From Bacteroidota bacterium (GTDB taxonomy: Bacteria > Bacteroidota > Bacteroidia > Chitinophagales > Chitinophagaceae): DNA of 64,000 bases. The stretch is from assembly GCA_023423405.1 (NCBI GenBank), contig JAFAFR010000008.1, positions 1 through 64,000 on the forward strand, written 5' to 3'. Numbering within the stretch: position 1 is the stretch's first letter; each line of letters opens with the position of its first letter. The notes beneath the pieces are model-generated. The model worked only from the letters and a program-made list of their open reading frames with translations. It had not been told where the DNA came from and searched no databases. This document shows, piece after piece, positions 7,530-16,199 of this stretch. Made by a program: the position numbers and the translations under genes.

Positions 7530-8597
7530 ATGAAGCTTGCACTGATTACCATAAAAGATATTGCCAGGGCCCTGAACCTCTCTGTTTCTACGGTGTCAAA
7601 AGCCCTGAGGGACAGCCACGAGATCAGTGCCGAAACCAAGCAACGGGTGGTTGCCTATGCAAAGAAACACAATTATAAACCCAATCCCGAAGCCCGGATC
7701 CTGCGCAAAGGACAAAGCAAACTGATTGGTGTCATTGTAACCAATGTCGATAACAGTTTTTTTTCACAGGTGATCAACGGCATTGAATCGGTTGCGCACA
7801 AGAGCGACTATACCGTTATCATCGCCCAAACGCACGAGTCTTATGAGCGTGAAGTGCGCACGGTCGGCAATCTCCTGACACGTTCGCTCGACGGTATGCT
7901 GGTTTCCCTCTGCGCCGAAACCACCAACCTTGACCATATCAGTGAGGTATATGCGAAGGGGTTGCCCATTGTTTTCTTCGACCGTATTGCAGAAGATATC
8001 CCAACGCATAAAGTGGTGTGTGATAATTTCCGGGGCGCCTATGACGGAACCCTGCACCTGGTGCAGCAGGGCTTTCAACGCATTGCGCATATTACCAGCA
8101 GCAGCAGTTTGTCCATTACCCAGGAAAGATTAAAAGGTTATGTAAAAGCCCTCGAAGACAGCGGGCAGACCATCGATGAACGCTGTATAAAATATTGTGC
8201 GCATGGCGGCATGATCGAAGAAGAGACTGAAGCTGCCGTTCAGGAGCTGCTGAATATGGACAACAGGCCCGACGCCATTTTCACGGCATCGGACCGTTTA
8301 AGCACTACCACTTTCAGCATTTTGAGAAAAAGAGGAATAAAAATTCCGGGTGAGATGGCGCTGGCGGGTTTTACCAATGCCGCATCTGCAGATCTTTTTG
8401 ATCCGCCTCTTACCGCCGTTATACAACCGGCATTTGAAATGGGGAAGACCGCCACGGAAATGCTGATCCAGTTGATCGAGAACAAGCGCCCGCCCCTGCG
8501 TTATGAAAAGAAAGTGCTGGACACGGAACTGGTCAAACGGGAATCGAGCCGTCCACGCAAGAGCCGCAGGCGCGGCCCCGGCGACGCCAATTCCTAG
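7530..8597 (+). CDS. LacI-family transcriptional regulator of the uronate locus
   Basis: The 355-residue protein has an N-terminal LacI helix-turn-helix (TIKDIARALNLSVSTVSKAL, about residues 7-26, with the hinge helix following) and a periplasmic-binding-protein-like effector domain (GVIVTNVDNSFFSQVINGIE; DAIFTASDR; a C-terminal QPAFEMGKTATEML). It ends in a basic tail (RKSRRRGP). It is divergent from kduD, so it very likely controls the kdu operon and perhaps itself through the AACGTT site at 7498. The effector is probably a uronate intermediate such as 2-keto-3-deoxygluconate (inference). Its last 4 bases overlap the convergent lipoprotein gene. Confidence 0.85.
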   Translation: MKLALITIKDIARALNLSVSTVSKALRDSHEISAETKQRVVAYAKKHNYKPNPEARILRKGQSKLIGVIVTNVDNSFFSQVINGIESVAHKSDYTVIIAQTHESYEREVRTVGNLLTRSLDGMLVSLCAETTNLDHISEVYAKGLPIVFFDRIAEDIPTHKVVCDNFRGAYDGTLHLVQQGFQRIAHITSSSSLSITQERLKGYVKALEDSGQTIDERCIKYCAHGGMIEEETEAAVQELLNMDNRPDAIFTASDRLSTTTFSILRKRGIKIPGEMALAGFTNAASADLFDPPLTAVIQPAFEMGKTATEMLIQLIENKRPPLRYEKKVLDTELVKRESSRPRKSRRRGPGDANS

Positions 8598-8965
8598 GGC
8601 TTGCCGCAGAGCCAGTTTATTTCGGAAATGGCATCGTAATAAGTGAGCCAGTAATCGCGCACATCGGCCTGGAAAAAATCGTTGCCGGTACGGTTGTAGA
8701 AACTGCGCAATCCATAGCGGCTGAGGTCGCCGTGCACCACATCGCCCTGGTAGGGCAGGTAGCCGCTGGTTACCCGCAGCACGGAAAAACCGCCGTAGGT
8801 TTCAATGGCAATATAGTTGCAATAACCGTCGCTGTAATTCACCATGCCGCGTTCTTTGCTGAGCCAGTAAGAAAGGTCATCGGGGTCGCCGGGATAATAA
8901 TCGGTACGGCGGCAGGAAGCCAGGATGAGCAATGCAGGCAGGAGGATGAGTAAGGTCTTTTTCAT
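8594..8965 (-). CDS. Small lipoprotein of unknown function
   Basis: From ATG 8965 the product has 123 residues with a lipoprotein signal (MKKTLLILLPALLILASC, lipidated Cys18). The mature part is rich in Tyr and Asp and contains DYWLTYYDAISEINWLCG at the end. I do not recognise the family. An ATG 9 bases further upstream is possible but would weaken the signal peptide. It converges on the LacI gene with a 4-base overlap and has no same-strand partner. Confidence 0.65.
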   Translation of the reverse strand: MKKTLLILLPALLILASCRRTDYYPGDPDDLSYWLSKERGMVNYSDGYCNYIAIETYGGFSVLRVTSGYLPYQGDVVHGDLSRYGLRSFYNRTGNDFFQADVRDYWLTYYDAISEINWLCGKP

Positions 8966-9066
8966 AACGTCCATTTGCCCTTTGGACGGATTTCTGCCGC
9001 TGCCGATTAATAAGGGGTTGTTAATATCTGAGACCTGCTGTTATTGTGCGGGTCATCTGCTGCCGC

Positions 9067-9504
9067 CTACCTGCGGTCGCGGAAAAACGCTTTCATCAGG
9101 GCCGCGCATTCTTCCTGCAGCACGCCGCTGCTAACCGTGGCTTTGGGATGAAAAGGAAAATGATCATCCGTCCAGTGGCGGTGCCCGTTCTTGGGATCAT
9201 CGGCTCCCCACACGATGCGGCTGAGTTTGCTCCAGTAAATGGCGCCCGCGCACATGAGGCAGGGCTCCACTGTTACATACAGGGTGCAGTCGGGCAGGTA
9301 TTTGGCGCCGAGGAAATTGAAGGCAGACGTGAGGGCGATCATTTCGGCATGGGCGGTAGGGTCCTGGAGTTGCTCCACCTGGTTGTATCCGCGCGCGAGG
9401 ATGCGGTCGCCAGCCACCACAACGGCACCCACCGGCACTTCGCCGGCGGCAAATGCTTTTTCTGCTTCGCGCAGGGCCTGCTGCATGTAATATTCATCGG
9501 TCAT
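9067..9504 (-). CDS. tadA: tRNA adenosine deaminase-type nucleoside deaminase
   Basis: The 145-residue protein has the cytidine/tRNA-adenosine deaminase zinc site: HAE in DPTAHAEMIAL (residues 50-58), the catalytic Glu, and PCLMC (81-85). TadA converts the wobble A34 of tRNA-Arg(ACG) to inosine; the N-terminal MQQALREAEKA and GAVVV support that subfamily, though a guanine deaminase-like member cannot be excluded. ATG 9504 is chosen because the longer frame upstream runs through the divergent aldehyde dehydrogenase gene. A near -7 box (TATTTTAG) lies 7 bases upstream. Confidence 0.85.
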   Translation of the reverse strand: MTDEYYMQQALREAEKAFAAGEVPVGAVVVAGDRILARGYNQVEQLQDPTAHAEMIALTSAFNFLGAKYLPDCTLYVTVEPCLMCAGAIYWSKLSRIVWGADDPKNGHRHWTDDHFPFHPKATVSSGVLQEECAALMKAFFRDRR

Positions 9505-9540
9505 TGCGGCGCTAAAATAATTATTTGTAATTTGACTGGC

Positions 9541-10917
9541 ATGCTTTCCATTACCAATTCCCTGCCTTTGCTGCGACAGCGTTTTGAAAGCGGTATTACC
9601 CGTACGGAAAGCTGGCGTCGTGAAAAGCTGAACAGCCTTCGCAGCGCCCTGCTGGCGCAGGAAGAAGCGATCTATGGTGCGCTGCACCGGGACCTGCATA
9701 AAAACAGGGAAGAAGCCTATGTAACGGAACTGGGACTGGTGCTGCAGGAAATCGGTTATGCCCTGAAGCACCTGGGGCAGTGGATGCGCCCGGAGAAAGT
9801 GCGCACCAACCTGCTGAACCTTCCTTCTTCCAGCCGCATTTTGAAAGAGCCCATGGGCACGGTGCTCATCATTGGGCCCTGGAATTACCCGCTCATGCTG
9901 CTGCTGGGTCCGCTTACCGGCGCCCTCGCCGCCGGCAATACCGTGGTGCTGAAACCCAGCGAACACGCACCGGCAACGGCCATGGTTATGCGCAATATCG
10001 TGCAGGCCGCTTTTGCGCCCGACGAAGTGTTGTATGCAGAGGGCGACGGCGCCGAACTGGTGCCGGCCATGATGCAGGCTTTCCGTTTCGATCATATCTT
10101 TTTTACGGGTGGGAAAAAAGTGGCTACGCAGTTGTATGCCGCGGCCGCCAAAGACCTCGTGCCTGTAACGCTGGAGCTGGGGGGCAAGAGCCCCTGCATC
10201 GTCAGCGCCGACGCCGATCTGCCCGTCGCCGCGCGCCGCATCTGCAGCACCAAATTCTCCAACGCCGGCCAGATGTGCATTGCGCCCGATTACCTGCTGG
10301 TGCAGGAAACCGTGTACGAGGCAACCGTGCAGGCTTTGAAGGCCTGCATCAACCGCTTCTATTCAGACGACCCGCTGGATTGTGCGGGGTATGGCCGCAT
10401 CATCAACGATGCCCAGTTCAGCCGGCTGGAAAAATACCTGCAGGAAGGAGAAGTGCTGCACGGCGGACAGGTAAACCGCGAACAGAAATTCATAGCGCCC
10501 ACCCTGCTCGGTAATGTTTTGCCCGGTGCGGCGGTGATGCAGGAAGAGATCTTCGGACCCATTCTTCCGATTCTGCGGTACCGCGATGAAACCGACGCGC
10601 TGGAGATGATTCGCCGCAACCCCGATCCCCTTGCTTTTTATTTGTTCACAAAAGACCCGCGCAAAGAAGCGTACTGGTTGCAGCAGCTTCCTTTCGGTGG
10701 GGGTTGTATCAATAACGCAAGCTGGCATTTCACCAACCACCGCCTGCCCTTCGGCGGCCGCGGCGCCAGTGGCATAGGCATGGCGCACGGGCGCTATTCT
10801 TTCGATACCTTTACGCACCGCAAATCCGTTCTCAAAACGCCCCTGTGGTTTGATCCCGCCCTGAAATATCCGCCCTTCCAGGGAAAACTATCCCTTATCA
10901 AAAAACTAATCGGTTAA
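9541..10917 (+). CDS. Aldehyde dehydrogenase, class 3-like
   Basis: The 458-residue protein matches class 3 / fatty aldehyde dehydrogenases: WNYPLMLLLGPLTGALAAGN, KPSEHAPAT, the general base Glu212 in LELGGKSP, catalytic Cys246 in NAGQMCIAPDY, and EEIFGPILPI. It lacks the N-terminal extension of class 1/2 enzymes, which explains its length. It oxidises medium- or long-chain or aromatic aldehydes with NAD(P)+. The frame is open further upstream, but ATG 9541 is the first start consistent with the family and leaves a 36-base divergent gap to tadA. A small membrane-protein gene starts 2 bases after its stop. Confidence 0.9.
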   Translation: MLSITNSLPLLRQRFESGITRTESWRREKLNSLRSALLAQEEAIYGALHRDLHKNREEAYVTELGLVLQEIGYALKHLGQWMRPEKVRTNLLNLPSSSRILKEPMGTVLIIGPWNYPLMLLLGPLTGALAAGNTVVLKPSEHAPATAMVMRNIVQAAFAPDEVLYAEGDGAELVPAMMQAFRFDHIFFTGGKKVATQLYAAAAKDLVPVTLELGGKSPCIVSADADLPVAARRICSTKFSNAGQMCIAPDYLLVQETVYEATVQALKACINRFYSDDPLDCAGYGRIINDAQFSRLEKYLQEGEVLHGGQVNREQKFIAPTLLGNVLPGAAVMQEEIFGPILPILRYRDETDALEMIRRNPDPLAFYLFTKDPRKEAYWLQQLPFGGGCINNASWHFTNHRLPFGGRGASGIGMAHGRYSFDTFTHRKSVLKTPLWFDPALKYPPFQGKLSLIKKLIG

Positions 10918-10918
10918 T

Positions 10919-11452
10919 ATGCTGACCAGGGCAGACATTGAAAAATATTTTACGGCGGAAAAACAAATGGCCTTGTTTTTCGTGGTGCTGGGACTGCTGG
11001 CAGTAGGCCTTGCCGTTTGGTTTTTATTCCTGCAGAAAAACCCGGTACTGAAAGGAATGGGCCTTCCGTTTATTGTGCTGGGATTGCTGCAGGCAATTGC
11101 AGGATACGCCGTTTACCAGCGGTCCGACAAACAACGCATCGATCTCGTATATGCCTACGATATGAATCCTTCCGTGCTGCGCCAGGCGGAACTGCCGCGG
11201 ATGGAAAAAGTGAACAGCCGCTTCGGTATTTTCCTGGCGGTTGAAGTGGCTTTGCTCATCGCCGGTGTTGTATTGTTCTTTCTTTATCGCCAGGCGCCGG
11301 AGAAGCAATGGTTCTACGGACTGGGACTGGGCCTGCTGCTACAGGGACTGGTAATGCTGGCGGGCGATGGTTTCGCTTTTTCACGGGCGCGTACCTATAC
11401 AACTGCGCTGAAAACACTTTTGGAAAAGGGAAGGGTTCAGCCGCAACTATAA
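10919..11452 (+). CDS. Four-helix membrane protein of unknown function
   Basis: The 177-residue product has four predicted membrane segments in two hairpins (about 18-37, 46-63, 103-122, 132-150) separated by a polar segment containing RSDKQRIDLVYAYDMNPSVL. The two halves look alike in layout (long helix, short loop, helix, then R/K-rich end). I do not recognise the family. It starts one base after the aldehyde dehydrogenase stop, so the two are co-transcribed. Its 3' end overlaps the convergent dusB by 16 bases. Confidence 0.75.
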   Translation: MLTRADIEKYFTAEKQMALFFVVLGLLAVGLAVWFLFLQKNPVLKGMGLPFIVLGLLQAIAGYAVYQRSDKQRIDLVYAYDMNPSVLRQAELPRMEKVNSRFGIFLAVEVALLIAGVVLFFLYRQAPEKQWFYGLGLGLLLQGLVMLAGDGFAFSRARTYTTALKTLLEKGRVQPQL

Positions 11453-12471
11453 GCCATGGCATCCATCTCGGGCAGGCGTCTTTCAAATTGGAACCCTGCG
11501 TAGGCTTTTTCAATCTCATCCAGAAGGGCGTCGAGCGCTTCGAGGGTTTTCAATGTCACCAGGCGGTTCCTGAATTCCTTGATATTGGGCAGTCCTTTCA
11601 GGTAGTTATTGTAATGCCTTCTCATTTCATTGATGCCCGGAACCAGTCCTTTCCATTCCACTGAACGGTGCAGGTGTTGGCGGATCACGGCGATCCTTTC
11701 TTCAATGGTGGGCGGCGCATGTAGTTCACCGGTAGTTACAAAATGTTTGATCTCACGGAAGATCCAGGGGTAGCCAATGGCAGCGCGACCGATCATGATG
11801 CCATCTACCCCATACTTGTTCTTATACAGCAACGCTTTTTCAGGCGAGTCGATATCGCCGTTGCCAAAAATGGGAATGGTGATGCGCGGGTTTTCTTTGA
11901 CGCGGGCGATCCAGGTCCAGTCGGCCTCGCCCTTGTACAACTGGCTGCGGGTGCGGCCGTGAATGGAAAGTGCCTGGATACCGGTATCCTGCAGCCGTTC
12001 CGCCACTTCCATGATATTGATGGAATCCTGGTCCCAGCCCAGCCGGGTCTTAACAGTCACCGGCAATCGGGTGGAACGCACGCAGGCTGCGGTGAGGCGA
12101 ACCATCTGGTCCACGTCTTTCAGTACGGCCGCGCCGGCGCCTTTGGTAACCACTTTTTTTACGGGACAACCGAAATTGATGTCGAGCAGGTCGGGCTGAA
12201 CGGTGTCCACGATTTGTGCGCTCAGGGCCATGGCTTCTTCGTCGCCGCCGAAGATCTGGATGCCGACGGGTTTCTCGGCTTCAAAGATGTCGAGCTTCTG
12301 CCGGCTCTTGATGGCATCGCGGATCAGGCCTTCGCTGGAAATGAATTCGGTGAACATGAGGTCGGCGCCGTTGTCCTTGCATACGGCCCGGAAAGGCGGG
12401 TCGCTCACGTCTTCCATGGGAGCCAGGAGGAGCGGGAAATCGGGCAGGACAATGGAACCAATTTTGATCAT
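11437..12471 (-). CDS. dusB: tRNA-dihydrouridine synthase
   Basis: The protein (344 residues from ATG 12471) is a flavin-dependent Dus enzyme reducing uridines in tRNA. It shows APMEDVSDPPFR at the start, the catalytic Cys near residue 102 in INFGCPVKKV, SIHGRTRSQLYKG, and GNGDI...GIMIGRAAIGYPW for FMN phosphate binding. A TTG two codons upstream lies inside the TATCTTTG box, so ATG 12471 is the better start and the transcript would be nearly leaderless. Confidence 0.92.
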   Translation of the reverse strand: MIKIGSIVLPDFPLLLAPMEDVSDPPFRAVCKDNGADLMFTEFISSEGLIRDAIKSRQKLDIFEAEKPVGIQIFGGDEEAMALSAQIVDTVQPDLLDINFGCPVKKVVTKGAGAAVLKDVDQMVRLTAACVRSTRLPVTVKTRLGWDQDSINIMEVAERLQDTGIQALSIHGRTRSQLYKGEADWTWIARVKENPRITIPIFGNGDIDSPEKALLYKNKYGVDGIMIGRAAIGYPWIFREIKHFVTTGELHAPPTIEERIAVIRQHLHRSVEWKGLVPGINEMRRHYNNYLKGLPNIKEFRNRLVTLKTLEALDALLDEIEKAYAGFQFERRLPEMDAMAYSCG

Positions 12472-12474
12472 GCG

Positions 12475-12482
12475 CAAAGATA
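12475..12482 (-). promoter_or_regulatory. TAnnTTTG promoter box of dusB
   Basis: TATCTTTG on the minus strand, a full match, ends 3 bases before the dusB ATG. It directly abuts the divergent start codon at 12483. Confidence 0.65.
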
Positions 12483-13442
12483 ATGCATCTTGCAGCAGTG
12501 ATTACCTATTTGAAATACAAGCCGGCCTGGCTTCAATTGGTGATTTTTGGCCTGATTACCTGCGCAACCTATATCATCCTCGGTACGCTGACCGAATGGG
12601 CGGTGAATGCCTTTTACGGGCTCAACTTCCAGGATACGCTGCAGCCCGATCTGAAAAATCCCACGGTAGTGGCATCGCTGCGGGTAAAACAGGCCCTGCT
12701 CACGATTGCCTTTTTTGGCGTATCCGCACTTTTTTTTGCTTATAAAAGCGACCGGCTTCCGTTGCGTTACCTGGGTGTGAAACCTCCACAGCCAGCCGTG
12801 TTCTGGCTGATCACCCTGCTGGCGTTGCCGGCGGCCATGCCGTTCGCGAACTGGCTCAACGATTTCAATCACCAGTTGCACCTGCCCGGTTCCATGGCGT
12901 CGACGGAAAACGCCATCCGCGCTTTTGAGAAGAGAGCAGAAGAACTCACAAAAGCCCTGCTCAATATGCGCGGTACCGGCGACCTGCTGCTGATGCTGCT
13001 GGTGGTGGGTGTGATCCCCGCTGTTTGTGAGGAGTTGTTTTTCCGGAGCGTATTGCAGCGCATTTTTATCCAGATCACGCGGCGGCCCTGGATCGGGATC
13101 GTGATCACCGCCACGCTGTTCTCTTTGTTTCACGGTCAGATGCTGGGTTTTCTGCCCCGGCTCTTCCTGGGCATATTACTGGGCGCCCTGTATTGGTACA
13201 GCGGGAGCATTTGGATGGCCATGCTCGCGCATTTTCTCAACAATGCCGTACAGGTGCTGATCTATCATTACCGCCGCGACCTGGCCGATGCAGAAAACCT
13301 GATGCCGCCCCTGCTCGTCATTGGCAGCCTCCTGGCGGTGGTGGCCATTTTTTGGTACATGCGCCGCATTTCGCATACACATTATGGTGAGCTGTACGAT
13401 ACCGACGACGACCTGGTTTTACCCTCATCCAAAGACCAATAA
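12483..13442 (+). CDS. CPBP-family intramembrane glutamic protease
   Basis: The 319-residue multi-pass protein has the CPBP (Abi/CaaX protease) motifs in order: CEELFFRSVLQ (EExxxR), SLFHGQ and HFLNNAVQ near the C-terminal half, all in membrane helices. Family members cleave or process membrane-linked substrates; the substrate here is unknown. ATG 12483 is separated from the divergent dusB ATG by only 11 bases, so its own promoter must lie inside dusB. cdsA follows after 7 bases. Confidence 0.85.
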   Translation: MHLAAVITYLKYKPAWLQLVIFGLITCATYIILGTLTEWAVNAFYGLNFQDTLQPDLKNPTVVASLRVKQALLTIAFFGVSALFFAYKSDRLPLRYLGVKPPQPAVFWLITLLALPAAMPFANWLNDFNHQLHLPGSMASTENAIRAFEKRAEELTKALLNMRGTGDLLLMLLVVGVIPAVCEELFFRSVLQRIFIQITRRPWIGIVITATLFSLFHGQMLGFLPRLFLGILLGALYWYSGSIWMAMLAHFLNNAVQVLIYHYRRDLADAENLMPPLLVIGSLLAVVAIFWYMRRISHTHYGELYDTDDDLVLPSSKDQ

Positions 13443-13449
13443 TTTCTTT

Positions 13450-14271
13450 ATGGCGTTTAACTGGAAATCTTTCTGGACAAGAGCTTGGACGGCCCTGGTA
13501 TTTGTAGCAGTGATGCTGGGCGGACTGCTTTGGAACCAGGAAGCTTTTTTCCTGCTTTTCAGCCTCATCCATTTCGGGTGCTGGTGGGAATACCAGCGCC
13601 TGGTGGAAAAAATAGATCCGCGTTACCGGAACATCACTGTGTTTCACCGCTATGGAGTGATGCTGGCCGGCTGGAGTGGTATGATCTATTGCAGCCAGCT
13701 TTCTTTCCATGCATTCGGCTGGTGGCTCTGTCTGCTTTTTTTGTTTGCGCTGCCGCTGACCGAACTGCTTTTTTCCAGGCATATTGAACTGGGTAATATC
13801 CGTTATTCTTCGCTGGGGCTGCTCTATATTTCACTGAGCTGGGCCTTGCTGCTGCTGCTGCGCAATCACGGTGAATACGGCAGGATACTGCCCCTGGCCA
13901 TTATTTTTTCGATCTGGATCAACGACACCATGGCCTACCTGGTGGGATCCATGATCGGCAAAACGCCGCTCACCGCTATATCACCCAAAAAGACCTGGGA
14001 GGGAACCCTGGGCGGCATCCTTATTGCGATAGCTGCCATGACGGGGCTCGCCGCCTGGCTGCACCTGCCCCTGCTGCATGCATCGGCCATCGCCGCCATC
14101 GCCGCCATCAGCGGCACTTTCGGCGACCTGCTCGAAAGCAAGCTCAAGCGGATGGCTGGCGTAAAAGACAGCGGCCGCATCCTGCCCGGCCACGGTGGTT
14201 TCCTCGACCGTTTTGATTCCCTGCTCATCGCCACACCCTTTGTGTGGGTTTACGTAACGCTCTTCCTCTGA
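13450..14271 (+). CDS. cdsA: Phosphatidate cytidylyltransferase
   Basis: CdsA makes CDP-diacylglycerol from phosphatidate and CTP, the branch point of phospholipid synthesis. The 273-residue protein has about eight membrane helices and the C-terminal family signature SKLKRMAGVKDSGRILPGHG followed by GFLDR. The start ATG 13450 gives a normal length; the longer frame runs into the protease gene. A short in-frame tandem repeat near 14088-14112 encodes alternating AIAAIAA within a helix. psd at 27473 acts later in the same pathway. Confidence 0.92.
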   Translation: MAFNWKSFWTRAWTALVFVAVMLGGLLWNQEAFFLLFSLIHFGCWWEYQRLVEKIDPRYRNITVFHRYGVMLAGWSGMIYCSQLSFHAFGWWLCLLFLFALPLTELLFSRHIELGNIRYSSLGLLYISLSWALLLLLRNHGEYGRILPLAIIFSIWINDTMAYLVGSMIGKTPLTAISPKKTWEGTLGGILIAIAAMTGLAAWLHLPLLHASAIAAIAAISGTFGDLLESKLKRMAGVKDSGRILPGHGGFLDRFDSLLIATPFVWVYVTLFL

Positions 14272-14295
14272 GGCCGGTAAGCCGGTCATTTGTGT

Positions 14296-14303
14296 TATCT
14301 TTG
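14296..14303 (+). promoter_or_regulatory. TAnnTTTG promoter box of pheS
   Basis: TATCTTTG, a full match, ends 4 bases before the pheS ATG. A start site at or near the ATG would make the mRNA leaderless or nearly so. Confidence 0.65.
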
Positions 14304-14307
14304 CGCC

Positions 14308-15339
14308 ATGGAAAATTTGTTGGAGAAAATCAGCGCGTACCGGGAAGAAATTGCAGGTGTACAACCCGATAGCGCCGCTGCACTGGAAGCTTTCCGTATC
14401 CGCTTCCTCGGAACAAAGGGAATTGTGAAGGGACTGTTTGCAGAAATGAAGAACGTGGCCGTCGAAGAAAAAAAATCCTTCGGCGCCGTACTGAATGAAT
14501 TCAAGCTGCTGGCCGAAGAAAAATTTGAATCCGCCAAAGCCGCCCTGGAGAACGGGCGGGAAGAAGAAGGAAGCAGCTTCGATTATACCTTGCCGGGAGA
14601 CCCCGACCCCATGGGCGCGCGTCACCCCATCAGCCTCGTGCGGAATGAGATTGTTTCCATTTTCCGTCGCCTGGGTTTTTCCGTGGCGGAAGGTCCCGAG
14701 ATAGAAGACGATTTCCACAATTTCACCGCCCTGAACCTGCCCGAACACCACCCGGCGCGCGATATGCAGGATACTTTTTACCTCAGCCAGAACCCCGACT
14801 GGCTGCTGCGCACCCATACCAGCAATGTGCAGGTGCGTGAAATGGAAAAAGGAAAACTGCCCATACGGGTGGTTTGCCCGGGACGAGTGTACCGCAACGA
14901 AACCATTTCGGCCCGCGCCCACTGCTTTTTTCACCAGGTGGAAGGGCTCTATATCGACGAGCATGTTTCCTTCGCCGACCTCAAGCAAACCCTTTACTTT
15001 TTTGTGCAGGAACTTTTCGGAAGCAATGTGAAGATTCGCTTTCGTCCCAGTTATTTTCCCTTCACCGAGCCCAGCGCCGAAATGGACATCAGTTGCCTGC
15101 TCTGCCATGGCAAGGGTTGCAACGTATGCAAACATACCGGCTGGGTAGAGATCCTCGGCTGTGGCATGGTGCATCCACAGGTGCTGGAAAACTGCGGCAT
15201 CGATTCCAATAAGTATACCGGTTATGCTTTCGGTATGGGCATTGAACGGATCACCATGCTCAAATACCAGATCAACGATCTGCGCCTGTTCAGTGAAAAC
15301 GATCTGCGTTTCCTGCAGCAGTTCACCGCCAGTGTATAA
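14308..15339 (+). CDS. pheS: Phenylalanyl-tRNA synthetase alpha subunit
   Basis: PheS carries the catalytic core of the heterotetrameric enzyme. The 343-residue protein has an N-terminal coiled coil, then DPMGARHPIS, motif 2 region RVYRNE, FRPSYFPFTEPSAEMD, and the class II motif 3 AFGMGIERITMLKY. A Cys-rich insert with CLLCHGKGCNVCKH precedes WVEILGCGMVHP. ATG 14308 is selected over the TTG at 14290 because a promoter box lies just before it. The pheT gene is not adjacent, as is common in Bacteroidota. Confidence 0.95.
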   Translation: MENLLEKISAYREEIAGVQPDSAAALEAFRIRFLGTKGIVKGLFAEMKNVAVEEKKSFGAVLNEFKLLAEEKFESAKAALENGREEEGSSFDYTLPGDPDPMGARHPISLVRNEIVSIFRRLGFSVAEGPEIEDDFHNFTALNLPEHHPARDMQDTFYLSQNPDWLLRTHTSNVQVREMEKGKLPIRVVCPGRVYRNETISARAHCFFHQVEGLYIDEHVSFADLKQTLYFFVQELFGSNVKIRFRPSYFPFTEPSAEMDISCLLCHGKGCNVCKHTGWVEILGCGMVHPQVLENCGIDSNKYTGYAFGMGIERITMLKYQINDLRLFSENDLRFLQQFTASV

Positions 15340-15344
15340 ATAAT

Positions 15345-16199
15345 ATGTTCAGCGCCATCCGATCCATTGCAGTTTGCGGCGCCGGCACCATGGGCGCCGG
15401 CATAGCTGAAACCGCTGCCCGGCACGGGTTTGCGGTGGTGCTCTTCGACCGGGAGGAGAAAGCCCTGGTTAGGGCCGAAGCGCAGGTTCGCAGTGAGCTG
15501 GACAAGTCGGTGGAGAAGCAGAAAATTTCCGAAACGGCCGCGGCCGCCATACTGGAAAAACTGCGGTTCAGCAGGGTGCTGGCCGATTGCAGCGCTGACC
15601 TGGTGGTGGAAGCCATCGTGGAAAAGATGGAAGCCAAGACCGGCCTTTTTAAAGAACTGTATGAACTGAACGGCGCACGGACTATGTACTGCAGCAATAC
15701 CAGTTCCCTCTCTATAACGGCTATGGCCATGGTATTTCCGGAACCGGCCCGGCTGCTGGGGCTGCACTTTTTCAATCCCGCCACGCACATGAAACTGGTG
15801 GAAGTGGTGGAAACTTCTTACAGCGATAAGGCCACCGTGCAAACCCTGCTCCAGTTCGTGAAGGACCTGGGCAAAACGCCAGTGAAGTGCAAAGATGCGC
15901 CCGGCTTTATTGTGAACCGCGTGGCCCGTCCCTATTATATTGAAGCGCTCCGCCTGGCGGAAGAAGGACTGCCTGTTGAAACGATCGACCACCTGATGGA
16001 ATCGGCCGGTTTCCGCATGGGCCCCTTTCGCCTGATGGATCTTATCGGCAATGACATCAACTATGCCGTGAGCTGCAGTGTATACGAACAGTTGCAAAAA
16101 CCCGAACGCTTATTACCCTCCCCGCTGCAGCAGCAGAAACTGGCCGAAGGAAAACTCGGCCGCAAATCGGGAGAAGGATTCTATACCTATCCAGCATGA
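15345..16199 (+). CDS. 3-hydroxyacyl-CoA / 3-hydroxybutyryl-CoA dehydrogenase
   Basis: The 284-residue protein has the NAD-binding GAGTMGAGIA near residue 12, the VVEAI...K region, the catalytic His in GLHFFNPATHMKLVEVV (about 141-157), and APGFIVNRVARPYYIEAL leading into the dimerisation domain. It oxidises L-3-hydroxyacyl-CoA or works in the butyryl direction; substrate length cannot be read here. It follows pheS by 5 bases and overlaps the next reductase gene by 4 bases (ATGA). Confidence 0.9.
   Translation: MFSAIRSIAVCGAGTMGAGIAETAARHGFAVVLFDREEKALVRAEAQVRSELDKSVEKQKISETAAAAILEKLRFSRVLADCSADLVVEAIVEKMEAKTGLFKELYELNGARTMYCSNTSSLSITAMAMVFPEPARLLGLHFFNPATHMKLVEVVETSYSDKATVQTLLQFVKDLGKTPVKCKDAPGFIVNRVARPYYIEALRLAEEGLPVETIDHLMESAGFRMGPFRLMDLIGNDINYAVSCSVYEQLQKPERLLPSPLQQQKLAEGKLGRKSGEGFYTYPA

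Noticed and set aside
9505..10095. Long upstream extension of tadA on the minus strand
   Set aside because: It runs through the aldehyde dehydrogenase gene on the other strand, has no family resemblance, and tadA is complete from 9504.
14088..14112. Short tandem repeat in cdsA
   Set aside because: It encodes alternating Ala/Ile in a membrane helix and needs no special explanation.
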